Shown piece after piece: positions 7,986-14,633 of a stretch of DNA of 39,501 nt. The stretch is from an uncultured Gammaproteobacteria bacterium (GTDB taxonomy: Bacteria > Pseudomonadota > Gammaproteobacteria > SZUA-152). A program made the translations under genes and the position numbers. The notes below the pieces were generated by a model, which ran no database searches, was not told the origin of the DNA, and was given only the letters and a program-made list of their open reading frames with translations. The stretch is from positions 1 to 39,501 of the forward strand of contig CAJVYS010000018.1 in NCBI GenBank assembly GCA_913009875.1, written 5' to 3'. Numbering within the stretch: the stretch's first letter is position 1; every line of letters starts with the position of its first letter.

Positions 7986-9221
7986 GTGAATATCAGTTCA
8001 AAACATCTGGCGATTGGCGCCATTGCAGTAGGTGGGCTTGTCATTGGCGCCTATACCATAGGTACCAAAAAGGCCGAAGTGCCTGTACCGGCAGCGGCTC
8101 AGACGGCGCCCGCCACCACGGCCGTTCCGGGCCACCCGGGTGGCGTTCCCCCGGTGAGCGATCTGCTGCCCAGTGATGCACCGACGGCGAAGACGGCCGA
8201 CTTCGCCCATTTTCGTGTCGGCAACCGCAACGTCAAAGGCATGTTGTCCGATGGCGATGAAGTCTGGGTGGGGACCTCCGGAGGGGTGATTCGTTACGAG
8301 ATCCACAGCAACGACTACAAGCTCTTCGACGTCAAGAATGGCAGCCTGATCTCCAACGGCGTTTTTCACGTCAGCAAGGTGCGTGGCAAGATCATGGTCG
8401 GTACCTATGGAGGCGGCCTGTCGGTCTATGACCCGGCCGCGGACAGCTGGAAGAATTACAACATCCCGGCGGGTCTGGCCGATCAGTTCGTCTACGACGT
8501 TGTCGAGGACAGAAACGGCGATCTGTGGATTGCCACCTGGTCTGGCGCCAACCGCATCAAGGGCGGCAATCTTGATGATGCCGGCAGCTGGGAAACCTTC
8601 ACCGTCGCCAACACCAAAGGCGGCCTGCCCAATGACTGGGTGTATGGCATCGAGGTTGGCAAGAATGGTGAAATCTGGCTGGCGACCGAAGGTGGTCTGG
8701 CCCGCTACAAGGACGGCACCTGGGTCAACTGGAACCATGAGGCAGGTCTGGGCGCGAAGTACGAGGACGTGAAGGACGACATCGCCTTCGCCAACGACCC
8801 GGCCAAGACCTCCAAGCATCATGCCCGTCAGAAGGAAGAGCAAGGCCTGAGCGATGTGAAGGTTGGCTTCAACCCCAACTACATCGTTTCGATGGCCGTC
8901 GATGAAGAGGGGGTTGTCTGGGCCGGCACCTGGGGTGGCGGCCTGTCCCGCTTTGACGGCAAGACCTGGAAGACCTATACCGTCAAGGATGGACTGCCCG
9001 GCAATCACGTCTTCATGCTGCACAAGAGTCGCGGTGGGCCGCTGTGGATCGGCACCAACAAGGGACTGGCGCGTTTCCGCCCGGATGGTAACGGGTTTAT
9101 CGTCATGACCCAGGCCGACGGCCTGTTTGCCAATAATGTCTTCTCACTGGCTGAAGCGAGTGACGGCAGCCTGTGGGTGGGCAGCTTTGGTGGCGTCGCG
9201 AGGATCTTTAATCCGAAATAA
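7986..9221 (+). CDS. Membrane-anchored seven-blade Reg_prop beta-propeller protein
   Basis: The 411-residue product begins at GTG 7986, five bases after GGAGGG; an in-frame TTG at 7974 would start inside that ribosome site. An N-terminal hydrophobic helix (about residues 7-24) has no lipobox cysteine and is either an uncleaved anchor or a signal peptide. Seven blades follow with cores VWVGTSGG, IMVGTYGGG, LWIATWSG, IWLATEGG, VWAGTWGGG, LWIGTNKG and LWVGSFGG. It is a paralogue of the lipoprotein at 6476-7636: both carry a long charged insertion after blade 4 and a matching (F/Y)NPNY...VWAGTWGGG segment. A terminator follows. The function is unknown. Confidence 0.85.
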   Translation: MNISSKHLAIGAIAVGGLVIGAYTIGTKKAEVPVPAAAQTAPATTAVPGHPGGVPPVSDLLPSDAPTAKTADFAHFRVGNRNVKGMLSDGDEVWVGTSGGVIRYEIHSNDYKLFDVKNGSLISNGVFHVSKVRGKIMVGTYGGGLSVYDPAADSWKNYNIPAGLADQFVYDVVEDRNGDLWIATWSGANRIKGGNLDDAGSWETFTVANTKGGLPNDWVYGIEVGKNGEIWLATEGGLARYKDGTWVNWNHEAGLGAKYEDVKDDIAFANDPAKTSKHHARQKEEQGLSDVKVGFNPNYIVSMAVDEEGVVWAGTWGGGLSRFDGKTWKTYTVKDGLPGNHVFMLHKSRGGPLWIGTNKGLARFRPDGNGFIVMTQADGLFANNVFSLAEASDGSLWVGSFGGVARIFNPK

Positions 9222-9240
9222 CGTTACACTTGTGCCGTAA

Positions 9241-9280
9241 AAAAAGGCCCTGCCCGGTGACCCCGGGTGGGGCCTTTTTT
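9241..9280 (+). terminator. Rho-independent terminator after the propeller gene
   Basis: AAAAAGGCC at the left pairs with GGCCTTTTTT at the right around an inner CCCGG...CCGGG hairpin, followed by the T run. It begins 20 bp after the propeller gene stop. Confidence 0.85.
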
Positions 9281-9570
9281 GTGGGTGGGGTACCGCAGAC
9301 CTCATTTACTCTCGCATAATCATGCCGGAATAAATATCCCCGCCCCAAGGGGCGGGGAATAGAACCCTCAGAGATTCAATCACTTGGGGTTAAATTCCCC
9401 GCAGCTTGCTGCGAATGCTGTCATTCCGGCCTGTTTTTAGCCGGAATCCAGCGGTTGAAACCTCTGGACTCCGGCCTTCGCTGCTGTCATTGGGGTTTGA
9501 AGTCCAACGGTACGAAAACGTACGCTAAGTTTTTACAGCATCACTGTCACGCAGATTTACTGTTTTATCG
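9281..9570. other. Non-coding stretch of repeat fragments
   Basis: No gene is seen. The stretch holds an inverted pair of CCCCGC hairpins (9338-9413, listed separately) and a second palindrome with ATTCCGGC (9423-9430) and GCCGGAAT (9440-9447) arms followed by an inverted CTGGACTCCGGCC piece. It separates the propeller gene from the convergent mqsRA pair. Confidence 0.7.
9338..9413. repeat. Inverted pair of CCCCGC-hairpin repeats, related to 39303-39348
   Basis: The left half is a hairpin, CCCCGCCCC-AA-GGGGCGGGG, followed by AATAGAACCCTCAGAGATT. The right half reads GGGTTAAATTCCCCGC then AGCTTGCTGCG. The reverse complement of the left half reads AATCTCTGAGGGTT...TTCCCCGC, which matches the single copy at 39303-39348. 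Confidence 0.65.
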
Positions 9571-9972
9571 TCATGCAGTTCTGACTTCTGAAAGAAGTTC
9601 AGGGTGTCGATCCAGCACCTTAAGTAATTTTACAAGAGAAAGTGGCGGTTTAGTTTTTCCGTTTTCGTAGCGAGAAAAGGCGTTGACGCCACCGCCAAAA
9701 ATCTCCCCTGCTTCTTTTTGACCCAGGGATAGCTTCTTCCTGATATGGGCAATGAAGTTGGGATCAACAATCGCAGCGTTGACCTGTTTATTGAATTCCA
9801 GCATCGTTGTACTGACACGAGCTGATTCCGCTTGGTCAAGGACTACCTCACCACACGCGGGGCAGTAGTCACCCGTGACAGAAGGAATTTCTGTTTTTTC
9901 GCCTTTGTAGGCATAGGGCATGTCACGGGTGTCATGCACCAGGTCAGCCTCAAAACAGACTGGACATTTCAT
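9571..9972 (-). CDS. mqsA: MqsA-type antitoxin / transcriptional autoregulator
   Basis: The 133-residue product matches the MqsA layout. An N-terminal zinc domain has C3, C6 (MKCPVC) and C37, C40 (YCPACG), the same spacing as E. coli MqsA. A C-terminal HTH domain has GGGVNAFSRYENG, in which N97 and R101 fall on the DNA-contact residues of E. coli MqsA. MqsA neutralises MqsR and represses the operon. I chose ATG 9972 (eight bases from GGAG, starting MKCPVC as in E. coli). ATG 9978 overlaps the mqsR stop (ATGA) but lies only two bases from GGAG. The toxin gene comes first, as in mqsRA. Confidence 0.9.
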   Translation of the reverse strand: MKCPVCFEADLVHDTRDMPYAYKGEKTEIPSVTGDYCPACGEVVLDQAESARVSTTMLEFNKQVNAAIVDPNFIAHIRKKLSLGQKEAGEIFGGGVNAFSRYENGKTKPPLSLVKLLKVLDRHPELLSEVRTA

Positions 9973-9974
9973 AA

Positions 9975-10277
9975 TCATAACTCCTTAAAAGACACGACGA
10001 GCACATCATCTGTGACCGTCAGCTTAAGATAAATCTCCCCGGCAGGTGTGTTGGGTCGGTACACATCTTGCCAGATCGTATGATCAGCATACGCTGTCAT
10101 ACTCTTGTAAAAGTCCTTCCCTGTGAGAGACATAATAACGCTGATCATCCTATCTGAGTCGAAGCCCAATGCAGATCCTCCAGAGATCGCCGCCCATGTC
10201 ATCCGGACTTTTCCTTCCTTAATCATAGCTTTTACAACCGGAAGCTTGCAGTGGGGCGCCCTTTTTTCCAGGGGCAA
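9975..10277 (-). CDS. mqsR: MqsR-type toxin (mRNA interferase)
   Basis: MqsR is a RelE-fold ribosome-independent endoribonuclease that cuts mRNA at GCU/GCA. If numbered from the CTG at 10271 the product is 98 residues, as in E. coli, and K56 (DFYKS), Q68 (IWQDVY), Y81 (EIYLK) and K96 (SFKE) coincide with the E. coli catalytic residues. No ATG gives this length. TTG 10277 (100 aa) or CTG 10271 (98 aa) are the candidate starts. An open frame continues upstream to an ATG at 10340, but that would place the operator and promoter inside the coding region. The toxin looks intact. Confidence 0.88.
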   Translation of the reverse strand: MPLEKRAPHCKLPVVKAMIKEGKVRMTWAAISGGSALGFDSDRMISVIMSLTGKDFYKSMTAYADHTIWQDVYRPNTPAGEIYLKLTVTDDVLVVSFKEL

Positions 10278-10306
10278 ATAATAACCTATTAGGTTAAATT
10301 TGGCAA
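10278..10306 (-). promoter_or_regulatory. mqsRA promoter with MqsA palindromic operator
   Basis: On the minus strand a -35 box TTGCCA (10306-10301), a 17-base spacer and a -10 box TATTAT (10283-10278) form a good sigma-70 promoter. A 15-bp perfect palindrome, TAACCT-ATT-AGGTTA on the plus strand (10282-10296), fills the spacer and touches the -10 box. It fits the AACCT(N3)AGGTT site known for MqsA of E. coli. Binding there would block RNA polymerase. Confidence 0.85.
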
Positions 10307-10340
10307 GTTGGTTAATTGCGAATGCGGCATCAGCAGCCAA

Positions 10341-10362
10341 GTAGGGCGGGTCCTACCCGCCT
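10341..10362 (+). repeat. REP palindrome left of the RAYT gene (family A)
   Basis: GTAGGGCGGGTCCTACCCGCC: a GTAG head followed by a GGCGGGT/ACCCGCC hairpin. An inverted copy lies at 10973-10994, directly after the transposase gene. Confidence 0.85.
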
Positions 10363-10426
10363 TAACAAGGTCAAGCAAGGCCGCTAATATCGCATTCCCC
10401 AGCTGCTATTTCATGGACGAAACAAC

Positions 10427-10972
10427 ATGCCCAATTACCGGCGTTCGAATATTGCTGGAGCCACGTATTTCTTCACGGTGAACACCTATCGCCGTCAACA
10501 ATTCTTGACCGATTCCGATGTGCGTGCTGCGCTACGGGCGGGTATTGAACGGGTGCGTCAAACCCTGCCATTCGCGATCGATGCCTGGGTGTTATTACCG
10601 GATCATTTGCATTGCCTGTGGACCCTGCCCAAGGGCGACGCCGATTTCTCTACCCGTTGGCGGGTTATCAAAACGACGGTCACGCAATGTTGTGGGCCAC
10701 GGTTGAATAATCCGGCGTGGCTAACCCGTCGTAGGGCTGCAAAGGGGCAAGGGACGTTATGGCAGCAGCGATTTTGGGAGCACCTGATTCGTGACGAGCG
10801 GGACTATGCCGCTCACGTGGATTATATTCACTGGAATCCGGTGAAGCACCGCTATGCGAAAGAAGTCGCGCATTGGCCCTATTCGAGCTTTCATAACCAT
10901 GTGCGTAGTGGATTGTTGCCTGCCGGATGGGCCGGTGTGGATGTGGACGGGGAATTTGGCGAAGCGGATTAA
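10427..10972 (+). CDS. REP-associated tyrosine transposase (RAYT, TnpA_REP)
   Basis: The 181-residue product is a Y1-type single-strand transposase of the RAYT family, related to IS200/IS605 TnpA. It has the HUH metal motif in LLPDHLHCLW (H60, H62) and the catalytic tyrosine in DYIHWNPVKH (Y133). The N-terminus (MPNYRRSNIAGATYFFTV) and the WPYSSFHNHV segment are typical. Such enzymes process REP hairpins and are normally single-copy domesticated genes. The gene is flanked by inverted REP palindromes at 10341-10362 and 10973-10994. It appears intact. Confidence 0.93.
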   Translation: MPNYRRSNIAGATYFFTVNTYRRQQFLTDSDVRAALRAGIERVRQTLPFAIDAWVLLPDHLHCLWTLPKGDADFSTRWRVIKTTVTQCCGPRLNNPAWLTRRRAAKGQGTLWQQRFWEHLIRDERDYAAHVDYIHWNPVKHRYAKEVAHWPYSSFHNHVRSGLLPAGWAGVDVDGEFGEAD

Positions 10973-10994
10973 TGGCGGGTGGGGCCCGCCCTAC
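10973..10994 (-). repeat. REP palindrome right of the RAYT gene (family A, inverted)
   Basis: Read on the minus strand it is GTAGGGCGGGCCCCACCCGCC, the same as the left copy except for the loop. It begins right after the RAYT stop codon. A further fragment (GCCTGCCCTACAC) lies at about 11022-11034. Confidence 0.85.
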
Positions 10995-11053
10995 ATGACT
11001 TCCCGCGATTGTTATTGGAGCCTGCCCTACACGACGAAATACGATGCAGGCAT

Positions 11054-11088
11054 AAAAAAGGGTAACCCCGACTGGGGTTACCCTTTTT
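11054..11088. terminator. Bidirectional rho-independent terminator
   Basis: AAAAAAGGGTAACCCC pairs perfectly with GGGGTTACCCTTTTT around GACT. It has T runs on both strands and lies between the convergent RAYT (+) and pentaheme cytochrome (-) genes. Confidence 0.92.
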
Positions 11089-11106
11089 GTTGTTTCAAGT
11101 AGGTGT

Positions 11107-12129
11107 TTACTTGGTATGACAGGTCAGGCAAAGGGCGCTGGGGCCATTGCTGGTGATGCCAGAGTTTCCGTCGTGACTAGCACCAATGCCGTTGTTGACG
11201 CGCAGGAAGCTCGGGCTGAAGCGCGTATTAGTGCCGGAGCCACCAGAGGGTACGCCGTGGGGGTCATGGCAGGAGGCGCATTCCACTTCGTAGCCCTCGC
11301 CGCTGTCATACAGCCGAACCTCGTCGGTGTCGGCACGGTTATTGCCGTTGGTGTCGAAGAAGGCCATATTGCCTGGTAATTTAACGTTGGGCTCATTGAA
11401 GTCGGCTGCCGGCGTGTAGGTTTCGGGGTAGAGCACGCCGACCGGGTGGTCGTTGCGTAGGTCGGTGCCGATCATGAAGGCTGTAAAGGGTTCCAATTCA
11501 CCTTTTGTGCCAATAATGCTGCCAAGGTGACACCTTGCGCATGAATTTGGGCCGGCACCGACGCCCAAGTCCGGCCCCAAGGTGGCATGTACGCCTGGGG
11601 GAGGACCTATATTGCCCCCGGCTCTCCATTGGTCAAGGAAGTTAATATTGCTTGTGCCAACGCTGGTATTCTCGCTATTATCCATTGGGTTCCGGCCCGA
11701 GCCCGGCATGTTCAGCACGGAATCGATGGCGATGGTGCCGTCATGGCAGGACAGACAGGTCAGCGAGGTCGGGCCTGGTGTGCTCATGGTACGCATCAGC
11801 GTTGTCGGTTTGTCGTAGATCGTGTAGACGCTATCAGGAGCAACGGTTCGGTTCCATAGGGGGGCCTGTATCTGCTGGTTGGCGCCGTGTGGGGTATGGC
11901 AATAGACACAAATAGCGCCGTAGTCATTTCGGTAGCCATCCATGTTAAAGCCAATGCCGGTGCCGGTGCCCGTACCGGCATAATCCATGGTCATATTGTG
12001 TCGAGTGTTGGCGATGCTGCCTATGGCACCGGCACTCGAGGCGGGATCCCACCCATCAGCATATACACCGCCCGCGAGAATAAGCATGCCAAACCCGGCA
12101 AAAAGCCTGATTGTCTTCGTGATGTCCAT
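11107..12129 (-). CDS. Secreted pentaheme c-type cytochrome with an EF-hand-like loop
   Basis: The 340-residue product has a signal peptide (about residues 1-24, ending VYA) and five CXXCH motifs: CVYCH (74-78), CLSCH (125-129), CARCH (197-201), CASCH (284-288) and CLTCH (334-338). Six further histidines lie outside these motifs (for example TPHG, NDHPV, DPHG), enough for bis-histidine ligation. A calcium-loop-like segment, DTNGNNRADTDE (about 259-270), comes before heme 4. The pairing CASCHDPHG and the GTDLRNDHPV motif place it in the paired-CXXCH (doubled CXXCH) family seen in extracellular electron-transfer cytochromes. It is a paralogue of the cytochrome at 13401-14216. The 180-bp gap before the NHL gene suggests a separate promoter or a long leader. 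Confidence 0.88.
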   Translation of the reverse strand: MDITKTIRLFAGFGMLILAGGVYADGWDPASSAGAIGSIANTRHNMTMDYAGTGTGTGIGFNMDGYRNDYGAICVYCHTPHGANQQIQAPLWNRTVAPDSVYTIYDKPTTLMRTMSTPGPTSLTCLSCHDGTIAIDSVLNMPGSGRNPMDNSENTSVGTSNINFLDQWRAGGNIGPPPGVHATLGPDLGVGAGPNSCARCHLGSIIGTKGELEPFTAFMIGTDLRNDHPVGVLYPETYTPAADFNEPNVKLPGNMAFFDTNGNNRADTDEVRLYDSGEGYEVECASCHDPHGVPSGGSGTNTRFSPSFLRVNNGIGASHDGNSGITSNGPSALCLTCHTK

Positions 12130-12309
12130 CGTTTTACTAGCCCCCTAGTTTGGGCCGTACTCCCTGGCCCAGTTTCCCGAATCCATATCCTTGACAGATG
12201 AACAGCTAATCAGTTCAGGTTATAGAGTATTGCCAGATATTATAATGGGTTGCCGGGGGATCGCAATGGCCTTCGCCGTCCATTTTATATTTTTATGGGG
12301 CTATCCGTC

Positions 12310-13404
12310 CTATTTCTTCGGTTTGACGTAGTGTTCTCCCCCCAGATAGCCCTGGTTTGTCTCGACGCCGGCAGGGCGGAAAATGTCCACCTTTCTGAAG
12401 AACTGATCGACTATGTAGACACGGCCGTCTTCGTCGACCGCGATGCCGGCAGGCAGCATGAAGCGGGCGGGTCCCGGGGTCTGGCTGCGGTCACCGATGA
12501 ACAACAACAGCCGGCCCTTGGGGTCAAAAATCTGAAAATTGCCGAAGGCGGCATCGGCGACATAGATGTTGCCATCGGGATCCGAGGCAATGCCCTTGGG
12601 GCGGGCAAATTGTCCACTTTTCCTGCCTACGCTGCCGAAGGCGAGCTTGAAATTGCCATCGCGATCAAAGGCCTGTACGCGGAAATTACCGCTGTCGGTG
12701 ACATAGACCGTTCCATCCGGTGTGGTGGTGACTTGCAGTGCGAGGTTGAAATCGCCTTCCTCCCTGCCACGAGTGCCGATGGTTTTCAGGTGTTCGCCGG
12801 TCCGGGCATCAAAAATGAGCAGGTGGTGCTCTTGGGTTTCGATACCGCCCGTATCGATGACATAGGCGCGTGTTTCGTCCGGGCTGATAGCAATGCCGGA
12901 GGGGCGGGTCATCAGATTCTGGCCGGCAAAGGCGCGCAAAAAGTTGCCGTCCTTGTCAAACACCACGGCGCGCTTCGCCGAGTTGTCGGCAACGTAGATA
13001 TTGCCGCTTTTGCCGATGGCAATGCCAATGGGCTTGCGCAGCCTGCCCGGTCCGTCTTCGGTGCCGATGAGCTTGTAATCCTTGCCGGGGACGTCAAACA
13101 TGACGATGGCACGTTTTACGGTGTCTGTGACGTAGATGCGCCCCTGGTGGACCGCGATGCCATAGGGCTTTCCGAGTTGGTCGGCGCTACCCATGGTGCC
13201 AGTGGCGAATCGTCGTAGGGAATCGGCCGCGGTGACTTCCTTGACGTCAAAGCTTGAGGTGATGGTGCGCTCGTAATAGAACCGAGGCTCATCGGGGGGG
13301 TAGCCAAGTTCGACGGTTTGCTTGCGAATTTCGTCGCCAGCACAGCCGGTCAGAAGTGCGATGGCCAGTAATGTCGGGAGGTAGTGTATTTTTATTCTCA
13401 TCAT
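12310..13404 (-). CDS. NHL-repeat beta-propeller lipoprotein
   Basis: The 364-residue product begins MMRIKIHYLP and has lipobox LTGC, so it is probably a lipoprotein. About six NHL blades follow, with cores PYGIAV..GRIYVTD, PIGIAI..GNIYVAD, PSGIAI..RAYVID, DGTVYVTD, PKGIAS..GNIYVAD and PAGIAV..GRVYIVD. ATG 13404 overlaps the stop of the upstream cytochrome gene (ATGA), which indicates co-translation. ATG 13425, with GAGG in front, is an alternative that would overlap the cytochrome frame by 25 bases. NHL propellers often accompany multiheme cytochromes in electron-transfer clusters. Its exact role here is inference: scaffold, or docking at the outer membrane. Confidence 0.87.
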   Translation of the reverse strand: MMRIKIHYLPTLLAIALLTGCAGDEIRKQTVELGYPPDEPRFYYERTITSSFDVKEVTAADSLRRFATGTMGSADQLGKPYGIAVHQGRIYVTDTVKRAIVMFDVPGKDYKLIGTEDGPGRLRKPIGIAIGKSGNIYVADNSAKRAVVFDKDGNFLRAFAGQNLMTRPSGIAISPDETRAYVIDTGGIETQEHHLLIFDARTGEHLKTIGTRGREEGDFNLALQVTTTPDGTVYVTDSGNFRVQAFDRDGNFKLAFGSVGRKSGQFARPKGIASDPDGNIYVADAAFGNFQIFDPKGRLLLFIGDRSQTPGPARFMLPAGIAVDEDGRVYIVDQFFRKVDIFRPAGVETNQGYLGGEHYVKPKK

Positions 13405-14216
13405 TTTGTATGGCAGGTAAAACATAGAACCTCTGCGTTGGCTCGAAGCAAGAGTGGGCGGGAGGGGTCGTGCACATTATGGCAGGTCATGCATTCTACA
13501 TTTCCGTCGTAGAGTTTTACACCATTAAGGAAGCCATCAGGGGTCTCCAACGGACGGAAGTCCACGTCCTTGAAGCCAATGCCGGCATATCTCATGGAGA
13601 TCGGGTGGTCATTGCGCAGGTCGGTGCCCATCACTTTCGCAGTGATATCGTGCCCGACCTGGCCATTGTGGCATTTGCCGCAGCTCTCGATGTCGTCGTT
13701 CGGGCTGAGGCGCATATGCATGGAGGTGTCTTGGCTGGGGTCGAAGGTTACCGGCTTGAAGACGACCATGTCGACCGCCATCGTGCCGTCGTGACAGGAC
13801 AGGCAGAGCATGCTGATGGGGTTGGGGGTGTTGGTTTTGTGGTCGAGGGTAGGGCTATCGAACAGCTGGTAGCTGCTCAGTGCGGGTACATAGCGGTTCC
13901 ACCCATCAATGCCGCCAAAGTTGGCGGGGTTTGTGCCTGCTTCTTCCGGCGGGATGTGACAGTAAACGCAGGAGTATCCGTAGTCAGAAAAGGCGACGCC
14001 GGACATGGCATTCACGCCCGCGCGCTCATTCAGGCCGGTGAAGTCGTGTTTTGAGCCCAGGATAGGGTCGCTGGCGCCAAGCACCGGGTCGCCTACAATG
14101 GCGGCTGCGAAGGCATAAGTTCCCCAAACCGTTCCTGCCAGTAGCGTCCCTGTCAATAGAGAGACGATGAGTGCAAACTTTGCGTTTCTAGCTGACCTGT
14201 TGGATTTTGGCGCCAT
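13401..14216 (-). CDS. Secreted pentaheme c-type cytochrome
   Basis: The 271-residue product has an N-terminal signal or anchor (basic start, hydrophobic about 13-38) and five CXXCH motifs: CVYCH (83-87), CLSCH (138-142), CGKCH (179-183), CMTCH (242-246) and CFTCH (265-269). Six other histidines are available as distal ligands. It shares CVYCH, CLSCHDGT(M/I)A(V/I)D and MGTDLRNDHP with the cytochrome at 11107-12129, so the two are paralogues. It is the first gene of the minus-strand unit and overlaps the NHL lipoprotein gene by 4 bp. The divergent partner operon starts at 14634. Confidence 0.88.
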   Translation of the reverse strand: MAPKSNRSARNAKFALIVSLLTGTLLAGTVWGTYAFAAAIVGDPVLGASDPILGSKHDFTGLNERAGVNAMSGVAFSDYGYSCVYCHIPPEEAGTNPANFGGIDGWNRYVPALSSYQLFDSPTLDHKTNTPNPISMLCLSCHDGTMAVDMVVFKPVTFDPSQDTSMHMRLSPNDDIESCGKCHNGQVGHDITAKVMGTDLRNDHPISMRYAGIGFKDVDFRPLETPDGFLNGVKLYDGNVECMTCHNVHDPSRPLLLRANAEVLCFTCHTK

Positions 14217-14364
14217 AATTTCATTGCCCGAAACTGCCGTTGGTATTATTTACCCTGTGTCGGCCTGTCATGGGTATATTTTTAGTCGGCCGTTATTCGT
14301 TATTGTTATTGATTATTGTTATAGGGGTATTAAATATAGCGGTAGTTGCCGTCTGTGCCTGCCG

Positions 14365-14532
14365 CTAGGAGCCTGTCGGACTTAGGTAATCGTAGCGAGC
14401 ATGGTGGGAGTGCGAGGACAAATGGTCATGATTTTGAGGCGCATAGTGGGCCTACGCAACGAAAAATCAGGGGCATTTGGATCGCTCTCCCACCAGCGCA
14501 GTAGATTATTCCTAAGTCCGACAGGCTCCTAG
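14365..14532. mobile_element. 168-bp palindromic element with perfect 22-bp terminal inverted repeats
   Basis: The ends at 14365-14386 (CTAGGAGCCTGTCGG...) and 14511-14532 are exact reverse complements over 22 bases. Pairing continues inward imperfectly (TGGTGGGAGTGCG against the inverted GGTGGGAGAGCG). There is no open frame. It sits between the divergent cytochrome operons, in the 14217-14633 stretch that otherwise holds only their leaders. Confidence 0.75.
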
Positions 14533-14633
14533 AGTAGCGTAATATTTTTTTTTACGCCACAATCTGCGGCCTGCGCGGTGGATGGTTTCCGCCCGGCATT
14601 CTCATTCTGTGTCGTGTATATATTGAGGGTAGC

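Noticed and set aside
10278-10340. N-terminal extension of MqsR from ATG 10340
   Set aside because: It would put the MqsA operator and a good promoter inside the coding region, and the extra residues have no match in known MqsR.
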